Source: Tenacibaculum jejuense
Lineage (GTDB): Bacteria; Bacteroidota; Bacteroidia; Flavobacteriales; Flavobacteriaceae
Length of the DNA: 64,000 nucleotides
Direction: 5' to 3'
NCBI RefSeq assembly: GCF_900198195.1
Contig: NZ_LT899436.1
Location: forward strand, 2,633,001 to 2,697,000
Part shown: positions 63,030 to 64,000 of the stretch, piece after piece
How the letters are laid out: every line of letters starts with the position of its first letter
Position numbering within the stretch: position 1 is the first letter of the stretch
Notes under the pieces: generated by a model
Database searches by the model: none
Seen by the model: only the letters and a program-made list of their open reading frames with translations
Told to the model about the DNA's origin: nothing
Program-made: the position numbers and the translations under genes

Positions 63030-63503
63030 TTACTCAAAATCGTACACTGTAGTTTTTATATGATTCTTAAGTAAACTTTGTTCTAAAATTAGTTCAATAT
63101 TTTCCCACTTTCCTCCTGCTAATCCACATCCTATTCTTGGCATATGTACAGAAGCATTTAATTCTTTAGCTTTTTGAACTACACTTTGCATTCCTTCTGC
63201 AATGGCTTCATAACGAATAGGAATATTTTGTTTTCCTCTTCTTTTAATATCATGTTGTCCTATTAAATTGGCAATCCATAAATTTTCTTCTACTTGTACA
63301 AATTGAACCGCTCCTAATACAAATCCGTCTTTCGATTTATACCAATTTCTAAAATTTATTTCTGGTGATTTCCATCGTCTTGAAATCGCAACTACAAACC
63401 CTTTTCCCCAGCCTCCAATATCATTACAAACATGTACAATGATCTTATTACCAATCCCTAGAGGCTTTGTAGCATCACCTTTTACATAAGCTATATTTCC
63501 CAT
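63030..63503 (-). CDS. Poa1/TARG1-like macro-domain protein
   Basis: The 157-residue product opens MGNIAYVKGDATKP, has HVCNDIGGWGKGFV and MPRIGCGLAGGKWENIELIL. The end is close to human TARG1 and yeast Poa1. TARG1's catalytic Asp in GCGLD is Ala here (GCGLA), so it may be an ADP-ribose-1''-phosphatase as in Poa1, not a glycohydrolase. Poa1-type activity would use the KptA product after ring opening. Adjacent to kptA. Confidence 0.9.
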   Translation of the reverse strand: MGNIAYVKGDATKPLGIGNKIIVHVCNDIGGWGKGFVVAISRRWKSPEINFRNWYKSKDGFVLGAVQFVQVEENLWIANLIGQHDIKRRGKQNIPIRYEAIAEGMQSVVQKAKELNASVHMPRIGCGLAGGKWENIELILEQSLLKNHIKTTVYDFE

Positions 63504-63511
63504 ATTATTAA

Positions 63512-64000
63512 TTAATTCAAAGGTTTTTGATTTAAAATATCTCTTTGTGATCGACCTAAAGGAACTCTAAATACTGGTATTTTAATATTATAGTATGTAA
63601 TGAGTTCTTTAATCGTTTGATCAATCTGTTGCATATCATATCGTAATGAAAAATGACCTAAAATCAATTTTTCAATATTGATCTGACTCACCATTTCCAA
63701 CACTTCTTCTAAAGAACTGTGTTTATTTTTATCATTCCCTTTTGCTAATTCTTCTTTCTTTAAAAATGTAGCTTCATGAATTAACACTCCGCAATTATCA
63801 TATTTTGAATAATCATACACTGGTGTATCTCCTGAATATACTAGAACTGAATTTTTAATCTTCTCTTTGATAAAATCTTCTCCTTTATCTTGTTTTATGG
63901 CGATAATCTCTTTTGAAGATAAATTTGTAAACTCTTGCTTCAATTTATGCTTTGTTTCAAATACTTGAAAGGACAAACTTTTCAATTGATCTTTCACATC
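63512..64000 (-). CDS. RNase Z-like metallo-beta-lactamase-fold protein, partial
   Basis: Only the C-terminal part (about 162 residues) is in the window; the gene goes on past the right edge. Seen: LVYSGDTPVYDY, LIHEATF, HSSLEEVLEM and LILGHFSLRY, which are motifs of the metal-binding tail of RNase Z/ElaC-like nucleases. RNase Z matures tRNA 3' ends. Eight bases before the macro gene, so probably the same transcript. The N-terminal HxHxDH motif is outside the window. Confidence 0.85.
   Translation of the reverse strand, partial: DVKDQLKSLSFQVFETKHKLKQEFTNLSSKEIIAIKQDKGEDFIKEKIKNSVLVYSGDTPVYDYSKYDNCGVLIHEATFLKKEELAKGNDKNKHSSLEEVLEMVSQINIEKLILGHFSLRYDMQQIDQTIKELITYYNIKIPVFRVPLGRSQRDILNQKPLN

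Noticed and set aside
1..64000. CRISPR arrays, insertion sequences, prophage or integron parts
   Set aside because: No regularly spaced repeats, transposase, integrase or phage structural genes were found on either strand.
1..64000. tRNA or rRNA genes
   Set aside because: No cloverleaf with T-loop GTTCRA pattern or conserved rRNA stretch was noticed in the gaps.

Overview
The window is one stretch of an AT-rich chromosome from a member of the Bacteroidota, almost certainly family Flavobacteriaceae (a Tenacibaculum- or Polaribacter-like marine bacterium would fit, but the species cannot be settled here). The evidence is: a SusC/SusD pair, T9SS C-terminal sorting domain, Bacteroidota promoters of the TAnnTTTG type, ribosomal order rpsF-rpsR-rplI with no gene between, a UMF1-type MFS protein, LytS/LytTR signalling, and very few purine-rich ribosome binding sites. 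No rRNA, tRNA, CRISPR, prophage or insertion sequence was seen.

Layout. 0-4 kb: ribosomal operon (minus), an ECF sigma factor/anti-sigma-like/outer-membrane protein operon (minus), and a gene-free gap holding a candidate small RNA. 4-16 kb: TPM-domain protein with mqo, two tandem Cys4 membrane proteins, priA (whose real start is an ATT codon), a MEST-like hydrolase, a double-glycine Cys-rich peptide, recG. 15.6-25 kb: RsmB-like methyltransferase, secreted endonuclease I, a four-gene operon (VWA protein, a 59-residue CPXCG protein, thioesterase, prohibitin), a small Crp/Fnr circuit with truncated haemoglobin, purB. 25-28.4 kb: a TonB receptor module probably for a metal. 28.8-35.4 kb: mixed housekeeping genes, msrB, LacI regulator. 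35.4-39.8 kb: LytTR response regulator with one normal and one apparently dead LytS-type kinase, next to a secreted protein with nine SDYY repeats whose promoter carries a tandem LytTR-type site. 40-51.6 kb: ffh, folD, SusCD with a divergent TetR gene and a perfect palindromic operator, and several unknown envelope genes.

51.7-64 kb (minus strand, running past the right edge): a long group of NAD+ / ADP-ribose genes: MBL-fold RNase Z-like protein, Poa1/TARG1-like macro protein, KptA RNA 2'-phosphotransferase, 2OG-Fe(II) oxygenase, second macro protein, sirtuin, calcineurin-like phosphatase, NADAR-like protein, NADAR, and then a separate tightly coupled operon of coiled-coil protein, VWA protein, compact PurA paralogue and nicotinamide phosphoribosyltransferase. 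Read together, the group contains NAD+ consumers (sirtuin, KptA), enzymes that deal with their ADP-ribose products (macro, NADAR) and the enzyme that recycles the released nicotinamide (NAMPT). This is the most interesting system in the window. Relatives of such neighbourhoods have been predicted by comparative genomics, so the family set is not new, but the PurA paralogue, the VWA/coiled-coil pair and the shared leader repeat are unexplained.
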